Notes: generated from the sequence alone by a model not told the origin. Positions 8,370 to 17,746 are shown, numbered from the stretch's first letter. The stretch is 64,000 nt of DNA from JAGXRK01 sp963804005 (GCA_963804005.1 CAWDOP010000018.1:1-64000), one strand, 5' to 3'. Numbers and translations are program-made.

Positions 8370-9613
8370 AAAGACTAGTTGGAACTTTTGTGCTCATATT
8401 TATTTTAACTGCCTGTGATCAGTCTGTTGATATTGAATATCCGGTTGTTGATCCGGACGGTTTTCTGAATCAAACTACTCCCCTAACAGATACTTCCAAA
8501 ATTGTTATGGAAGGTGTTTACGAAGTTTTAAAGGGAAATGAATATTTTGGTAACAGTGTGGTGTTAAAGTGGAGCGGAGATATATTGTCTGTTTTTACTT
8601 ATACGAATGTAGGCTATATGATAATGGGTGGCGGAAGTCTGGATTCGGTAATTTTCTTTAGAGGGTACTGGCGCTATGGAACAAGTTTAGAAACCGGCCT
8701 GGTAAATTTTAAAATTTCTTCTTTTGAAGGTGGCAGTAAAATTATTGCTGGGGATACCACTGATCTTCAAGTTACAGCAAAGGGTGCTTTTGGTAACGGT
8801 AGTAATTATCCTGATAAAGAATTTGTTATAAAATATTTGCGTCCTTTCAGCGAAAAGGTAAAGCAGAATGATTTTTATGTCCTTGCTCATCGGGGTGGAG
8901 GAAGAAATTCGGATTATCTACAAGCATCTGAAAATTCTATTGAAATGATTGCTTTGGCAGAAAGGCTTGGTGCAAACGGAATTGAGATTGATGTCCGTTT
9001 AACAGCAGACGGAATTCCGATTCTATATCACGATCCCGATATTAATTTAAGATTAACTCAGAAAAGTGTAATCTGGGGAAACATCGAGGATTTTACTTTT
9101 GCTCAGATAAGTACCTTCATTCGATTAATTCATGGTGAGAAGGTTCCTTCACTTGAGGATGCATTAGAATATGTTCTTGAACACACAAAACTTCGTTTTG
9201 TGTGGCTGGACTTAAAGTCTGAGAAGAACGAAATTCCTGCTGTTGTGAAAATTCAGGAACAAATTTTAAGTAAAGTAAATCCCTTAAATAGAGATCTGCA
9301 AATTGTAATTGGCATTCCTTCTTCGGATAAAGCAAATAATCTACTAAGTTATCCTGGCTATGAAACCATTCCATCACTTTGTGAACTGACTACAGATTTT
9401 GTGGAACAATTAAATTCTTTGTACTGGGCACCAAGATGGACACAAGGGACTCAACTTGATTTGGTAAGAGCAATACACACGGAAGGAAAACAAGCTTTTG
9501 TCTGGACGCTGGATGAACCGGTTTTTGTTGAAAGTTTTATGCGCGAGGGTGAGTTTGATGGCTTTCTTACAAATCATCCGACATTAGTTGCATATTATCA
9601 TTATATCAGATAA
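8366..9613 (+). CDS. Lipoprotein with glycerophosphodiester phosphodiesterase domain
   Basis: This 415-residue protein has a lipoprotein signal (L-I-F-I-L-T-A-C). Residues about 30-165 form a beta-rich region without a recognised family. From about 170 a GDPD TIM barrel follows, with A-H-R-G-G-G, E-N-S, G-I-E-I-D-V-R-L-T-A-D-G and L-Y-H-D. These supply the catalytic His pair and metal-binding Glu/Asp of the family. GDPDs cleave glycerophosphodiesters to glycerol 3-phosphate and an alcohol, so the enzyme probably scavenges deacylated phospholipids at the cell surface or in the periplasm. It is translationally coupled to the upstream barrel gene and nine bases from the downstream one. The N-terminal region is an addition to the normal single-domain enzyme. 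Confidence 0.85.
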   Translation: MKRLVGTFVLIFILTACDQSVDIEYPVVDPDGFLNQTTPLTDTSKIVMEGVYEVLKGNEYFGNSVVLKWSGDILSVFTYTNVGYMIMGGGSLDSVIFFRGYWRYGTSLETGLVNFKISSFEGGSKIIAGDTTDLQVTAKGAFGNGSNYPDKEFVIKYLRPFSEKVKQNDFYVLAHRGGGRNSDYLQASENSIEMIALAERLGANGIEIDVRLTADGIPILYHDPDINLRLTQKSVIWGNIEDFTFAQISTFIRLIHGEKVPSLEDALEYVLEHTKLRFVWLDLKSEKNEIPAVVKIQEQILSKVNPLNRDLQIVIGIPSSDKANNLLSYPGYETIPSLCELTTDFVEQLNSLYWAPRWTQGTQLDLVRAIHTEGKQAFVWTLDEPVFVESFMREGEFDGFLTNHPTLVAYYHYIR

Positions 9614-9621
9614 CAAAATCT

Positions 9622-10215
9622 ATGATATCAAAAATTATCGCTGTACTTATTTTTGTTTTTTCTGTTACATCGTTTTCACAAGAGCTTGATACGCTGTACC
9701 ATTTTTCCGTGGATCTCGGCGGCAGTTATTCACAATATTTAACCACACTGGAGTTTGAAAAACTTAATAAAAATGGTTTCGGTGGTACAATAAGAGTTAT
9801 GTGGCATCCGGAACATTTACTGAGCGTAGGATTGGAAAGCGGTTATCTTTATTTATACTGGATTCGATCAACTATTCAGTCTGATGAATTTGGCACTTCT
9901 TCACTTAAAGCATCTATGATTTCCATTCCGGTTTTATTTGTCACATCAATGGTTATTTTTCCAGAGACTCTTCCCAATCTGGAAGTAAACGGAGGTGGGG
10001 GAATGTATTTTATGTTTAATAATGTTCAATTATTCGGGAGCAAAATAAGCAGTTCGGTTTTTAGTTTAGGCTATCATGCCGGGGCATCATATCTTCAACC
10101 GTTTAGTGATGATATTTCAATCGGTGCAGAATTAAAATATTATTACATTTCAAAACTTCAGGATTCCGCTATCTCCATAAAGTTATTATTCTCATATAAT
10201 TTTATTAGTTATTAA
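9622..10215 (+). CDS. Predicted outer-membrane beta-barrel protein
   Basis: This 197-residue product has a clear signal peptide (I-I-A-V-L-I-F-V-F-S-V-T-S-F-S). It contains amphipathic strands typical of small porin-like outer-membrane proteins (Y-L-Y-L-Y-W-I, S-L-G-Y-H-A-G-A-S-Y) and ends L-L-F-S-Y-N-F-I-S-Y with aromatic residues near the C-terminus. No specific family is recognised. It is the third gene of the unit with the GDPD lipoprotein and is convergent with the decarboxylase beta gene, the two stops being four bases apart. Confidence 0.55.
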   Translation: MISKIIAVLIFVFSVTSFSQELDTLYHFSVDLGGSYSQYLTTLEFEKLNKNGFGGTIRVMWHPEHLLSVGLESGYLYLYWIRSTIQSDEFGTSSLKASMISIPVLFVTSMVIFPETLPNLEVNGGGGMYFMFNNVQLFGSKISSSVFSLGYHAGASYLQPFSDDISIGAELKYYYISKLQDSAISIKLLFSYNFISY

Positions 10216-10218
10216 GGT

Positions 10219-11346
10219 TTAACTGAGGAGAGCTAAAAATATTCCGGCAGCAACTGCAGAACCGATAACGCCAGCAACGTTTGGACCCATAGCTGCCATA
10301 ATGGGATTTACTTTTCCATTAGTGTTTTGCGATACAAAATCCTGAACTACTCTTGCTGCCATTGGAACTGCCGAGACTCCTGCAGCGCCAATGCAGGGAT
10401 TGATTTTGTTCTTTTTGGAAAGAAATAGATTTAGAAATTTTGCAAAGGTAATTCCACCGGCAGTACTAAAGATGAAAGCAACAGCACCCAAACCAAAGAT
10501 CATTAAAGTTTGAGGACTTAAAAATCTTGTGCCATCCATAGTTGCCCCAACAGCAAGTCCTAAAAAGATAGTTACTATGTCAATCAAAGCACCACCCGCT
10601 GTTTTTCTTAACCTGTCTGTTACTCCGCTTTCTCTTATAAGATTTCCGAACATCAACATTCCAACCAATGGTGCACTTGACGGCACTGCCAAAGAAGCAA
10701 ACGCTCCAGTAAATATCGGGAAAAGTATAACTGCAGTTCTTGAGACAGGTCTTGCCTGCGGCATATCAATTGCTCTTTCTTTTTTGGTTGTGAGCAATTT
10801 TAAAACGGGAGGTTGAATTATAGGGACAAGCGCCATATAACTATATGCCGCTAATGCAACTGGTCCTAAAAGATGGGGTGCGAGTTTACTGGCCAGAAAG
10901 ATTGATGTCGGTCCGTCTGCTCCGCCAATTATTCCAATGCTTGCAGCTTCTCTTGGAGTAAAACCAAATAGATATGCAGCACTTAAAGCCGCAATGAATA
11001 TTCCCAACTGTGCGGCGGCACCAAGCAAAAATGTAATTGGTCTGCCAAGCAATGGTCTGAAATCAGTAAGAACCCCAACGCCTAAAAATATAATAGGAGG
11101 TAATAGCTCGGTCTTAATTCCGCCCGCATAAATTAGTCCGATAATTCCTTCACCATAAGAACCCATTTCTGCAAGAGGAAAATTTGCAAGAATAATTCCG
11201 AATCCTATCGGAATTAATAAAAGCGGTTCATATTGCTTTTTAATTGCCAGATATACTAATAATCCGGCTAAAGCAAACATTATCAAGTTACCAATAGTAA
11301 GATTGGCAAAACCGGAATCAAGTAGCAGCTTTGTAAAATTTTCCAT
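10219..11346 (-). CDS. oadB: Na+-translocating decarboxylase, beta (membrane) subunit
   Basis: This 375-residue polytopic membrane protein with about nine to eleven helices is close to the usual length of OadB/GcdB/MmdB. It carries the family segments I-G-I-I-G-G-A-D-G-P-T-S-I-F (with the Asp implicated in Na+ and proton passage), G-V-G-V-L-T-D-F-R-P-L-L and N-V-A-G-V-I-G-S-A-V-A-A-G. It decarboxylates carboxybiotin delivered by the carrier domain and couples this to Na+ export. It is the last gene of the minus-strand operon, 12 bases after the biotin domain. The subunit family is certain. The acid that feeds the pump depends on the alpha subunit. Confidence 0.95.
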   Translation of the reverse strand: MENFTKLLLDSGFANLTIGNLIMFALAGLLVYLAIKKQYEPLLLIPIGFGIILANFPLAEMGSYGEGIIGLIYAGGIKTELLPPIIFLGVGVLTDFRPLLGRPITFLLGAAAQLGIFIAALSAAYLFGFTPREAASIGIIGGADGPTSIFLASKLAPHLLGPVALAAYSYMALVPIIQPPVLKLLTTKKERAIDMPQARPVSRTAVILFPIFTGAFASLAVPSSAPLVGMLMFGNLIRESGVTDRLRKTAGGALIDIVTIFLGLAVGATMDGTRFLSPQTLMIFGLGAVAFIFSTAGGITFAKFLNLFLSKKNKINPCIGAAGVSAVPMAARVVQDFVSQNTNGKVNPIMAAMGPNVAGVIGSAVAAGIFLALLS

Positions 11347-11358
11347 TACTTAGAGAAA

Positions 11359-13189
11359 TTAATCTATTATAAGAATAGGTGTAGATGAATCTATTTCATC
11401 ACCGATCTTTACATTAACTTTAGCCACAGTTCCTTTCACATGAGATTTAATATGGTGCTTTGCTTTCATTGCCTCAACATAAGCAACCGTTTGTCCTTCC
11501 TGAACAGCATCTCCCTGCTTAACCAAAATATCAACAACTTGAACAGATCCTGCAAAAGGATGGAATAATGGTTCACCCTTAGCAGCATCCACAAGGTTTG
11601 TTGCCTGTGTTGTTGCTGATTGACTAATTGGTTCGGATGTTACAATAAATGTTCTGATCTTTCCATTTTCCTCAACTACGCATTTTGATTTAATTGGACC
11701 AGATATAAAAGGTTCTTTAGCAACTTCTTTTGGTTTTTCTTCTTTCTTTGGTTCATCTTTTTTCTTTTAAAGGAATATCAATCTTTCCTTGTCCGGTAAG
11801 GAGGCGTATTCCTTCATTCAATTCCATCTTTTTGCCAGGAACCATTGAGGCAAGAACGATGAAAATATTTTCATCATTTACGAGAAGGTTTCTTTCCTCC
11901 AAAGCTTTTCTGGCCGGTTCAATATTTTTAGGTGCGGCTTCCAGGGGATCGCCGGTGAATACGGGCAGGTTCAACTGCTCCGATGCTTTTTTAATAACAG
12001 CCGGATCCGGCGGCAGAGGTGTTTTGCCAAAATATCCCAGCACTGCTTTACCGTAACCCTGATCAATCTTTTCCCATCTTCCATACATAACATTATTAAA
12101 TGCCTGCAGCCAGTATTGCTGACTGCCAGGTGTTACACTTGTCCATGCTCCTCCGGCTTCTACTACAACCGGAAACTCTGCAAGAACTTCACCATACTTG
12201 TGAAAAATACCGGCTTTATCCATCATATGAACATTAGGACCAATTGCACCGCCGGGCATAGGAAATCCTAATACTCTTGCATCAGCAGTTGTGGTTGTCG
12301 GATTGAAGTCATAATCTTTTAATCCTTCATTCAGGAGATTTTCAATATCACCCATTTTAGAAGCATCAATATCAAGTGAATAGCCGGTTCCTTTTAAACC
12401 GTGTGCAAGTGAACGTACGTCAGGTTGAACAGTTCCGCTTGCCATTGGTCTAACTGAAAGATCGACTCCATCTACACCTGCGTCAATACCAGCCATGTAG
12501 CAACTGACTGCAGTACTCGCTGTATCGTGCGTATGCAGCCAAAGAGGCATTTCCGGCGGCATTATTTTTTTAAGGCCTTTTACTGTGTCATAAATTGTTT
12601 TAGGATCGGTAGTACCGCTTGCATCTTTTAGACATAAGCTGTCTATATGCATACCACTTTTAAGCAATCTTTTACCGATATCAATGTAAAAATCAGCAGT
12701 ATGTACTTTGTCGGATTTAAATGGTAAACCCATTAAGGCAATGCAAACCTGGTGATGCATGCCGGCATCAACTATTGGCTTGGCTGTCTTAATCAGGTTT
12801 TCTACATCGTTCATATAATCAAAATTTCTATCCCAGGTTGTACCATGTTTTTTCATCAATTTTGCCTGAAGGTTTAACCCTTCAATTGATTGATTAGTTA
12901 GTGTAACTCCCGAGACGGATCTTGTGAGAATTTGCAAGTCAACATCGGGTCCCACGGCATCTCTAATAGCATGCATCGTGTCAAAAGGATGTTCACCAAG
13001 ATAAAAAAGTGGTGCCTGAAAGCGAGCTCCTCCGCCAAATTCAAAATGTCTTATACCGGCTTCGACAGATGCTTTCATTGCCGGCAGGAAATCATTCAAT
13101 CTTACTTTACCGCCAAAAGAGCTTTGTAATCCATCTCTAAATGGAGTAAACATTACTCTTATCGTTTTTGGTTTTTCAGTGAATATCAT
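11359..13189 (-). CDS. oadA: Decarboxylase alpha subunit: carboxyltransferase plus biotin carrier, split by a frame change
   Basis: Residues 1-478 (13189 to 11753) form the carboxyltransferase. It has T-P-F-R-D-G-L-Q-S at the start of the TIM barrel, C-L-K-D-A-S-G with the catalytic Lys, and W-L-H-T-H-D with the metal-binding His pair. This moves CO2 from a beta-keto acid such as oxaloacetate to biotin. The frame stops right after K-E-K-R. The +1 frame continues without a gap as K-D-E-P-K-K-E-E-K-P-K-E, a typical charged linker. It then gives a biotinyl domain with V-E-A-M-K-A-K and ends at 11359. The change occurs at an A6 tract (reverse complement of 11758-11763). The rejoined protein is about 600 residues, the normal OadA length. 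The only start codon for a separate carrier gene is a GTG inside the linker at 11592. The sequence favours one gene with an indel, or less likely programmed frameshifting. The substrate is inferred, not proven. Confidence 0.8.
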
Positions 13190-13398
13190 TTTTGCTCTTC
13201 CATCTTTGTTATTTGTGATTTGGGATATATTCTACTTAAGTGTGTTGTAATTGCAGCAAGAACTCCTGCATCATCATTAGAAGATTTTTCGGGAAAAATT
13301 GTGATTAGTAAACGAATAGAAAAGGAAAGTGCAGAAAGCACCAGAAAAACAATAGTGAAGGATATAATACAATTTAGTAAAAAATCTGAGTTTTCCAC
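13186..13398 (-). CDS. oadG: Decarboxylase gamma-like small membrane subunit
   Basis: This 70-residue protein has one N-terminal transmembrane helix (I-I-S-F-T-I-V-F-L-V-L-S-A-L-S-F) followed by a polar tail containing A-G-V-L-A-A-I-T-T-H-L. This resembles the 'AIAAAI' segment of OadG/GcdG-type subunits. It overlaps the alpha-subunit start by four bases and leads the operon, so the assignment rests on both sequence pattern and position. OadG anchors the alpha subunit to the beta subunit. The family is short and diverse, so symbol confidence is moderate. The start is GTG at 13398. Confidence 0.75.
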   Translation of the reverse strand: MENSDFLLNCIISFTIVFLVLSALSFSIRLLITIFPEKSSNDDAGVLAAITTHLSRIYPKSQITKMEEQK

Positions 13399-13753
13399 TA
13401 CTTACAAATTTACTGTATAATAAATGAAGAATTTGATACTGTTAACTTAATTTATAAAAATCAAAAAAGAAAACTTTTAGTAATCTTCTCTTTTAAAATA
13501 TTTAAAAATGCCTCTAACTTATATTTTAACTAAATATCAGAAAGACTAAATAAATAGGTCATATAGTAAGAACATTGTAAAAACCTTTTCAACCAACATT
13601 TTGAAATCGATTGAATTTTATTCAGAATAATTATAGGTTTTAATCAGGTTTGTAATTTACTTCCCTCACTTACTCTTTTTCTTGGCAGAGTGATTAATTC
13701 ATGTGGTAAACGGCTGTTAATTATTTTTAGAGAAGTAATTAAGAGGTGAAATC
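13399..13753 (+). other. Gene-free divergent region
   Basis: This is the 355-base AT-rich space between the divergent decarboxylase operon and the cfa gene, and it must hold both promoters. A ribosome site (GAGGTG) precedes the cfa ATG at 13754. I see no ORF with coding character, no strong inverted repeat and no RNA gene. Confidence 0.6.
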
Positions 13754-14902
13754 ATGAAAAGCGATAAGTATAAGCGATTAGTAAATCAGTTGCTTGATTT
13801 TGCAGGGATAAAGATTAATGGTAATAGTCCCTGGGACATCAGGATTCACGATGAAAGGTTTTATAAGCGAGCAATTACGGAAGTTGAACTGGGAATGGGT
13901 GAATCATATATGGACGGATGGTGGGATGCAAAAAAGCTTGATGAAACGATCTTTAAAATCATCCGTGCTGATTTATTAAATAAGGTAAAGCATAATTATA
14001 AAATTGCTCTGCAGTTAGCGGGATTTTATTTCATTAATATGCAGGCAAGAAGAAGAGCGTTTATAATTGGTGAGAGACATTATGATCTTGGAAACGATTT
14101 ATTTCAATGTATGCTCGATAAAAGAATGAATTATAGCTGTGCATATTGGAAAGATGCAAAATCACTTGATGAAGCACAGGAAAATAAACTAGAACTCATT
14201 TGCAGAAAATTGCATTTGGAACCAGGAATGAAAATTCTTGATATCGGCTGCGGCTGGGGAGCCTTTGGAAAGTACGCTGCCGAAAAATATGATGTGGAAG
14301 TTGTTGGCATAACAGTTTCAAAGGAACAAGTTGCTTTAGGAAAAGAATTATGTAAAGGGCTTCCGGTTGAATTTAAATTGCAGGACTATCGGGAAGTCAA
14401 CGAACAATTCGATCGAATTGTTTCTGTTGGAATGATTGAACACGTAGGGTATAAAAATTATCGTGATTTTTTTAAAATTGCTAAAAACAATTTATATGAA
14501 GATGGACTTTTTTTACTCCATACTGTTGGAGAAGTTCGTTCAACTAAAAGCACGGATGCATGGACTCACAAATATATTTTCCCGAACGGAATGCTGCCTT
14601 CAATAGCACAGCTTGGTAAAGCGATTGAGGGCTTGTTCGTTATGGAGGATTGGCACAATTTAGGTGCTGATTATGATAAAACGTTAATGTCCTGGTATCA
14701 TAATTTTGAAAATAGTTGGGACCAAATAAAAAATAAATATGATGAGCGTTTTTACAGAATGTGGAAATACTTTTTACTCTCTAGTGCCGGAGCATTTCGT
14801 GCAAGAAATAAAAATCAACTATGGCAAATAGTTTTATCTAAAAATGGAGTTCTGGGAGGGTATAACTCAATAAGGTGGGAATATATTAATACTCGATCGT
14901 GA
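13754..14902 (+). CDS. cfa: Cyclopropane-fatty-acyl-phospholipid synthase
   Basis: This 382-residue SAM-dependent methyltransferase matches Cfa in length and order. The N-terminal lipid-binding region contains E-L-G-M-G-E-S-Y-M-D-G-W-W. H-Y-D-L-G-N-D-L-F leads into the methyltransferase fold. I-L-D-I-G-C-G-W-G-A-F-G is the SAM-binding motif I. G-M-I-E-H-V-G and the C-terminal F-R-A-R-N-K-N-Q-L-W-Q are family hallmarks. The enzyme adds a methylene group across double bonds of membrane phospholipid acyl chains, usually in stationary phase or under acid stress. The start ATG has GAGGTG at good spacing. The gene is monocistronic. Confidence 0.95.
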   Translation: MKSDKYKRLVNQLLDFAGIKINGNSPWDIRIHDERFYKRAITEVELGMGESYMDGWWDAKKLDETIFKIIRADLLNKVKHNYKIALQLAGFYFINMQARRRAFIIGERHYDLGNDLFQCMLDKRMNYSCAYWKDAKSLDEAQENKLELICRKLHLEPGMKILDIGCGWGAFGKYAAEKYDVEVVGITVSKEQVALGKELCKGLPVEFKLQDYREVNEQFDRIVSVGMIEHVGYKNYRDFFKIAKNNLYEDGLFLLHTVGEVRSTKSTDAWTHKYIFPNGMLPSIAQLGKAIEGLFVMEDWHNLGADYDKTLMSWYHNFENSWDQIKNKYDERFYRMWKYFLLSSAGAFRARNKNQLWQIVLSKNGVLGGYNSIRWEYINTRS

Positions 14903-14928
14903 AGCGAAAATATTACAAAAAAACATTC

Positions 14929-14945
14929 ACCTTTCCCCGAAAGGT
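14929..14945 (-). terminator. Short hairpin between convergent genes
   Basis: ACCTTTC (14929-14935) and GAAAGGT (14939-14945) form a 7-bp stem with a 3-base loop. On the minus strand it is followed within five bases by a run of seven T, so it suits termination of the PAS-phosphatase gene. Confidence 0.5.
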
Positions 14946-14954
14946 TACATAAAA

Positions 14955-16844
14955 CTAGAAATCAACTTTACAAATAATAGATGTAACGTCGTCTTCCTGA
15001 GTTCGGTTTTTTACAAAAGAACGAGTTGCCTTATAAATATGTTCGATAATCTGATTTGAAGTAGCTTCACGATAAGATTTAATGATGTCCAAAGTCCGAT
15101 CAAATCCAAATTCGGTATCATCATGCAGCCTTGCCTCAACAACCCCATCAGTTATGAGAGCCAAAATGTTCCCCGGCGCAAGCTTGATAGGTTTACTTGT
15201 ATTATAGGTATAGTCTTTTACCACGCCCAAAGGTATTCCGGTACTCTCCAGTATTTCATCGTTCTCACCTGAATTTTTCAGCAAGTAGGCCGGCAGATGA
15301 CCGGCACTAACATATTCTAATAAATTCTGTTTAGGATCGAGCCTTGCTAATATTAACGTTACGTAATGTGTGTCGTCAAGGTTGTCTGCAAGCGCTTGAT
15401 TAAGATGAGTAAGGATTACTCCGGGATCGGTTTCAAATTTTGCAAGTGCTCGTAAAGATGCCAGCGTCTGAACCATAATCATTGCAGCGCCAATACCATG
15501 ACCACAAACATCACCAATAACTATCCCGATAGAACCATCCTTCATTTGGACAAAATCAAAATAATCACCGCATGTCTCAACCGCGGAATAAGTTTTCCCG
15601 GCAATATCAAAACCGGGTACTGAAATTTTTGATTTATATAATCTTTGCTGCAATTCACAAGCAATTTTTAACCTAAACTCTTGTTCTTGCCTCTCCTTTA
15701 ATTCTGTTATGTCCTTGAGCACAGAAACAAAGTTGGTGATTTCCCCATTTTTATTTTTCATTGGTGTGATTGTCTGCTGGCTCCAGTATAGTTCGCCATT
15801 CTTCTTCTTGTTAATGATTGTTCCGCGATAGGTATTTCCACTAATAACCGTTTTCCATAATTTTTTGTAAAATGCTTTATCATGATCACCAGATTTAAGT
15901 AGTCGTGGAGTTTGGCCCAGGGCTTCCTCGCGGTTAAAACCTGTTGTTTCAACAAATGCAGGATTTACATATTCGATAACACCTCTTTTATTTGTGATAA
16001 CAACACTATCAGCAGTTTGCTCCACAGCATTCGAAAGTTTTCTCAACTCAGCTTCGGCTATTTTATTATCGGTAATGTCTTCAGTGTGTACTAATATTAA
16101 ATCAGGCGATACAAAAACATAACAAACTTTTAATTCCTTGATTTCATCTATACTTCTAAGTTGGTATGACATCTCCCGCAGGACAGTTGTTTTTTCGTTG
16201 ACACATTTTAAAAAATCCGATTTAATATCATTTTGATAAGGTGATTTCTCATACATTTTGCTAAATCTTATACCGACTAATTTTTTTATTAAACCATTGG
16301 TTAAAACATCAGCAGCATCATTGTGATCAAGCAAAACAAAATCGTCTTCTATGCGCTGCCAAATGTACGAGGGAATTGGAAATCCCTTGAACACCGCCTT
16401 TAATCGCTCCTCACTTTTTTTATGTTCTAATTCTACCAGTTTGGATTCGGTGATGTCATGAAAGATAATTGTCCCTCCTTTGACCGAAGCTTCCGAATCT
16501 TTTAATGGACTTGCAGAAACATTAATATATAAACCGTCTGGTTGTTCCGGATTCTTAATGAAAATTATTTCATTGGTTACTTCCTCACCTTTAATTGCAC
16601 GAGCTAATGGCAAATGCTGAGAGGGGTATGGAGTAATTCCGTCAGAATAGTATGTCCCATATGCAGATGCCCACTCTGTTGGATCAACACCATTTAGTCC
16701 CACCCCAACTATTTTTTGGGCAACCGGGTTTGTAAATAGAAATTTACCTTTATTATCTGCAACAACCACTCCTTCGGCAAGACTGTTTAAGATTGTTCGC
16801 AGGGTTTTGTTTTCTTGGCTATGTGTTAGATGGATTTTTTTCAT
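14955..16844 (-). CDS. PAS-PAS-PAS-PP2C (SpoIIE/RsbU-type) signalling phosphatase
   Basis: This 629-residue soluble protein has three PAS-like domains at about residues 12-130, 145-265 and 268-385. The third has a PAC-type end, V-S-V-L-K-D-I-T-E-L-K-E-R. A short helical linker and a SpoIIE-type PP2C phosphatase domain (about 425-629) follow. The phosphatase has G-G/C-D-Y-F-D-F at its start, I-G-D-V-C-G-H-G-I-G-A-A, and the late metal residues in L-I-T-D-G-V-V-E-A and D-D-V-T. Proteins of this layout dephosphorylate anti-sigma-factor antagonists (partner-switching) in response to a PAS-sensed signal. No STAS or RsbW-like gene lies nearby, so the target is elsewhere. AAGGAA precedes the start. 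Confidence 0.9.
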   Translation of the reverse strand: MKKIHLTHSQENKTLRTILNSLAEGVVVADNKGKFLFTNPVAQKIVGVGLNGVDPTEWASAYGTYYSDGITPYPSQHLPLARAIKGEEVTNEIIFIKNPEQPDGLYINVSASPLKDSEASVKGGTIIFHDITESKLVELEHKKSEERLKAVFKGFPIPSYIWQRIEDDFVLLDHNDAADVLTNGLIKKLVGIRFSKMYEKSPYQNDIKSDFLKCVNEKTTVLREMSYQLRSIDEIKELKVCYVFVSPDLILVHTEDITDNKIAEAELRKLSNAVEQTADSVVITNKRGVIEYVNPAFVETTGFNREEALGQTPRLLKSGDHDKAFYKKLWKTVISGNTYRGTIINKKKNGELYWSQQTITPMKNKNGEITNFVSVLKDITELKERQEQEFRLKIACELQQRLYKSKISVPGFDIAGKTYSAVETCGDYFDFVQMKDGSIGIVIGDVCGHGIGAAMIMVQTLASLRALAKFETDPGVILTHLNQALADNLDDTHYVTLILARLDPKQNLLEYVSAGHLPAYLLKNSGENDEILESTGIPLGVVKDYTYNTSKPIKLAPGNILALITDGVVEARLHDDTEFGFDRTLDIIKSYREATSNQIIEHIYKATRSFVKNRTQEDDVTSIICKVDF

Positions 16845-17178
16845 TTCCTTAAGAATTTTTTGTTATTATAGTAGTGTGTAAACCAATCAATTGATTATAT
16901 ACCTTAAGGCTCTCACTATAACTCGAATCACAGGGCTGAATTAATTTCTTTCCCAAACCTTCCTGAAATTGTTTCATAACAGCCCCATTTTGCATGGAAA
17001 GCTCCTTTTGGAATAATTTAATAAGATATTAGGTTGATAATAAGAAATAATTGCCAATGGTGCAACATTGTTTGCTCTTATAAATTGTTTACAAGCTGGG
17101 GTTTTAGCAAATAACGGCTTCTCAAAAATATCTTAGCATTTATATTACTTGCTGTTTTTTAAAGTTAACTTATTAAAA

Positions 17179-17198
17179 AAAGGAGCCGGGGCTCCTTT
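17179..17198 (-). terminator. Intrinsic terminator of the envelope cluster
   Basis: AAAGGAGC and GCTCCTTT pair around a short C/G loop. Read on the minus strand the hairpin is followed by TTTTTTTAATAA, a classical Rho-independent terminator. It closes the minus-strand genes beginning at 20930. Confidence 0.75.
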
Positions 17199-17227
17199 CT
17201 TAATTTTATATTTAGTGTCATTTGTCG

Positions 17228-17275
17228 TTATTTGAGTAAAATTATTTTCTTCGTCTCAACAAAACAGCCAGTCCC
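17228..17275 (-). pseudogene. Relic of a T9SS C-terminal tail
   Basis: The minus strand reads T-G-C-F-V-E-T-K-K-I-I-L-L-K and a stop at 17228. This is the last strand and basic end of a T9SS type A domain. Nothing upstream continues the domain, so it is an orphan fragment in the 490-base gap between 16844 and 17333. Apart from this and the adjacent terminator I see nothing in the gap. Confidence 0.5.
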
Positions 17276-17332
17276 CATATTGTTGAACAATTTGCCCTTT
17301 CAGATGTCTCACAATATTATTATTGGATGCTT

Positions 17333-17566
17333 TCACTTTTTTTCATTAACTATCAAAGACCACTCAAAAGTTTTTAAATTACGTTCTTCATCATAGTACC
17401 TGTTGTTTTTTACCGGTTTAATTTCCTCTGTCTTACCGAATCCTGTAAAAGTAGTTTTTCCATCGCCACCACTTACAAAACATCCTGATGGAAATTCTTT
17501 GTTGATTGCAGGATCCTTCACCGCCTCTCCGGCAACTTGAAGAAAGTTTCCTCTATTCGCCATCAT
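17333..17566 (-). CDS. Hypothetical 77-residue protein
   Basis: The product starts M-M-A-N-R-G-N-F-L-Q-V-A-G-E-A and contains a Gly-rich stretch, G-C-F-V-S-G-G-D-G-K-T-T-F-T-G-F-G. It has no signal peptide or known motif. It lies in the same frame as, and directly after, a relic ending in two consecutive stop codons (17570-17575). It may therefore be the tail of a longer decayed gene rather than an independent one. I do not recognise it. It sits upstream of the terminator at 17179-17198. Confidence 0.4.
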   Translation of the reverse strand: MMANRGNFLQVAGEAVKDPAINKEFPSGCFVSGGDGKTTFTGFGKTEEIKPVKNNRYYDEERNLKTFEWSLIVNEKK

Positions 17567-17572
17567 AGCCTA

Positions 17573-17661
17573 TTACATTTCCATTGTAGTATAACCGCGG
17601 GCACATTAAAATTTTCTGCATTTGGTGCCCAGGGCTTAATGTCTTGCAGTTCCATTCTTGG
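17573..17661 (-). pseudogene. Relic of a DUF4412-like gene (paralogue of 19386-19994)
   Basis: The minus strand reads M-E-L-Q-D-I-K-P-W-A-P-N-A-E-N-F-N-V-P-A. After a one-base shift it gives G-Y-T-T-M-E-M followed by TAA TAG. The intact gene 19386-19994 ends M-E-L-R-D-V-E-P-W-T-P-D-A-N-S-F-S-I-P-K-G-Y-Q-I-M-E-M, so this is the 3' end of a second, decayed copy. Confidence 0.7.
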
Positions 17662-17746
17662 TCATTTCGCAGCCGTATAGAATAATAACTATCATTTAAT
17701 ATGGAAATGAAAAGTATAACCCTCACTTCACAATCTTTTGATACCC

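Noticed and set aside
10529..10816. Plus-strand frames inside the decarboxylase beta gene
   Set aside because: Antisense shadows of a well-conserved membrane protein; no independent start signals.
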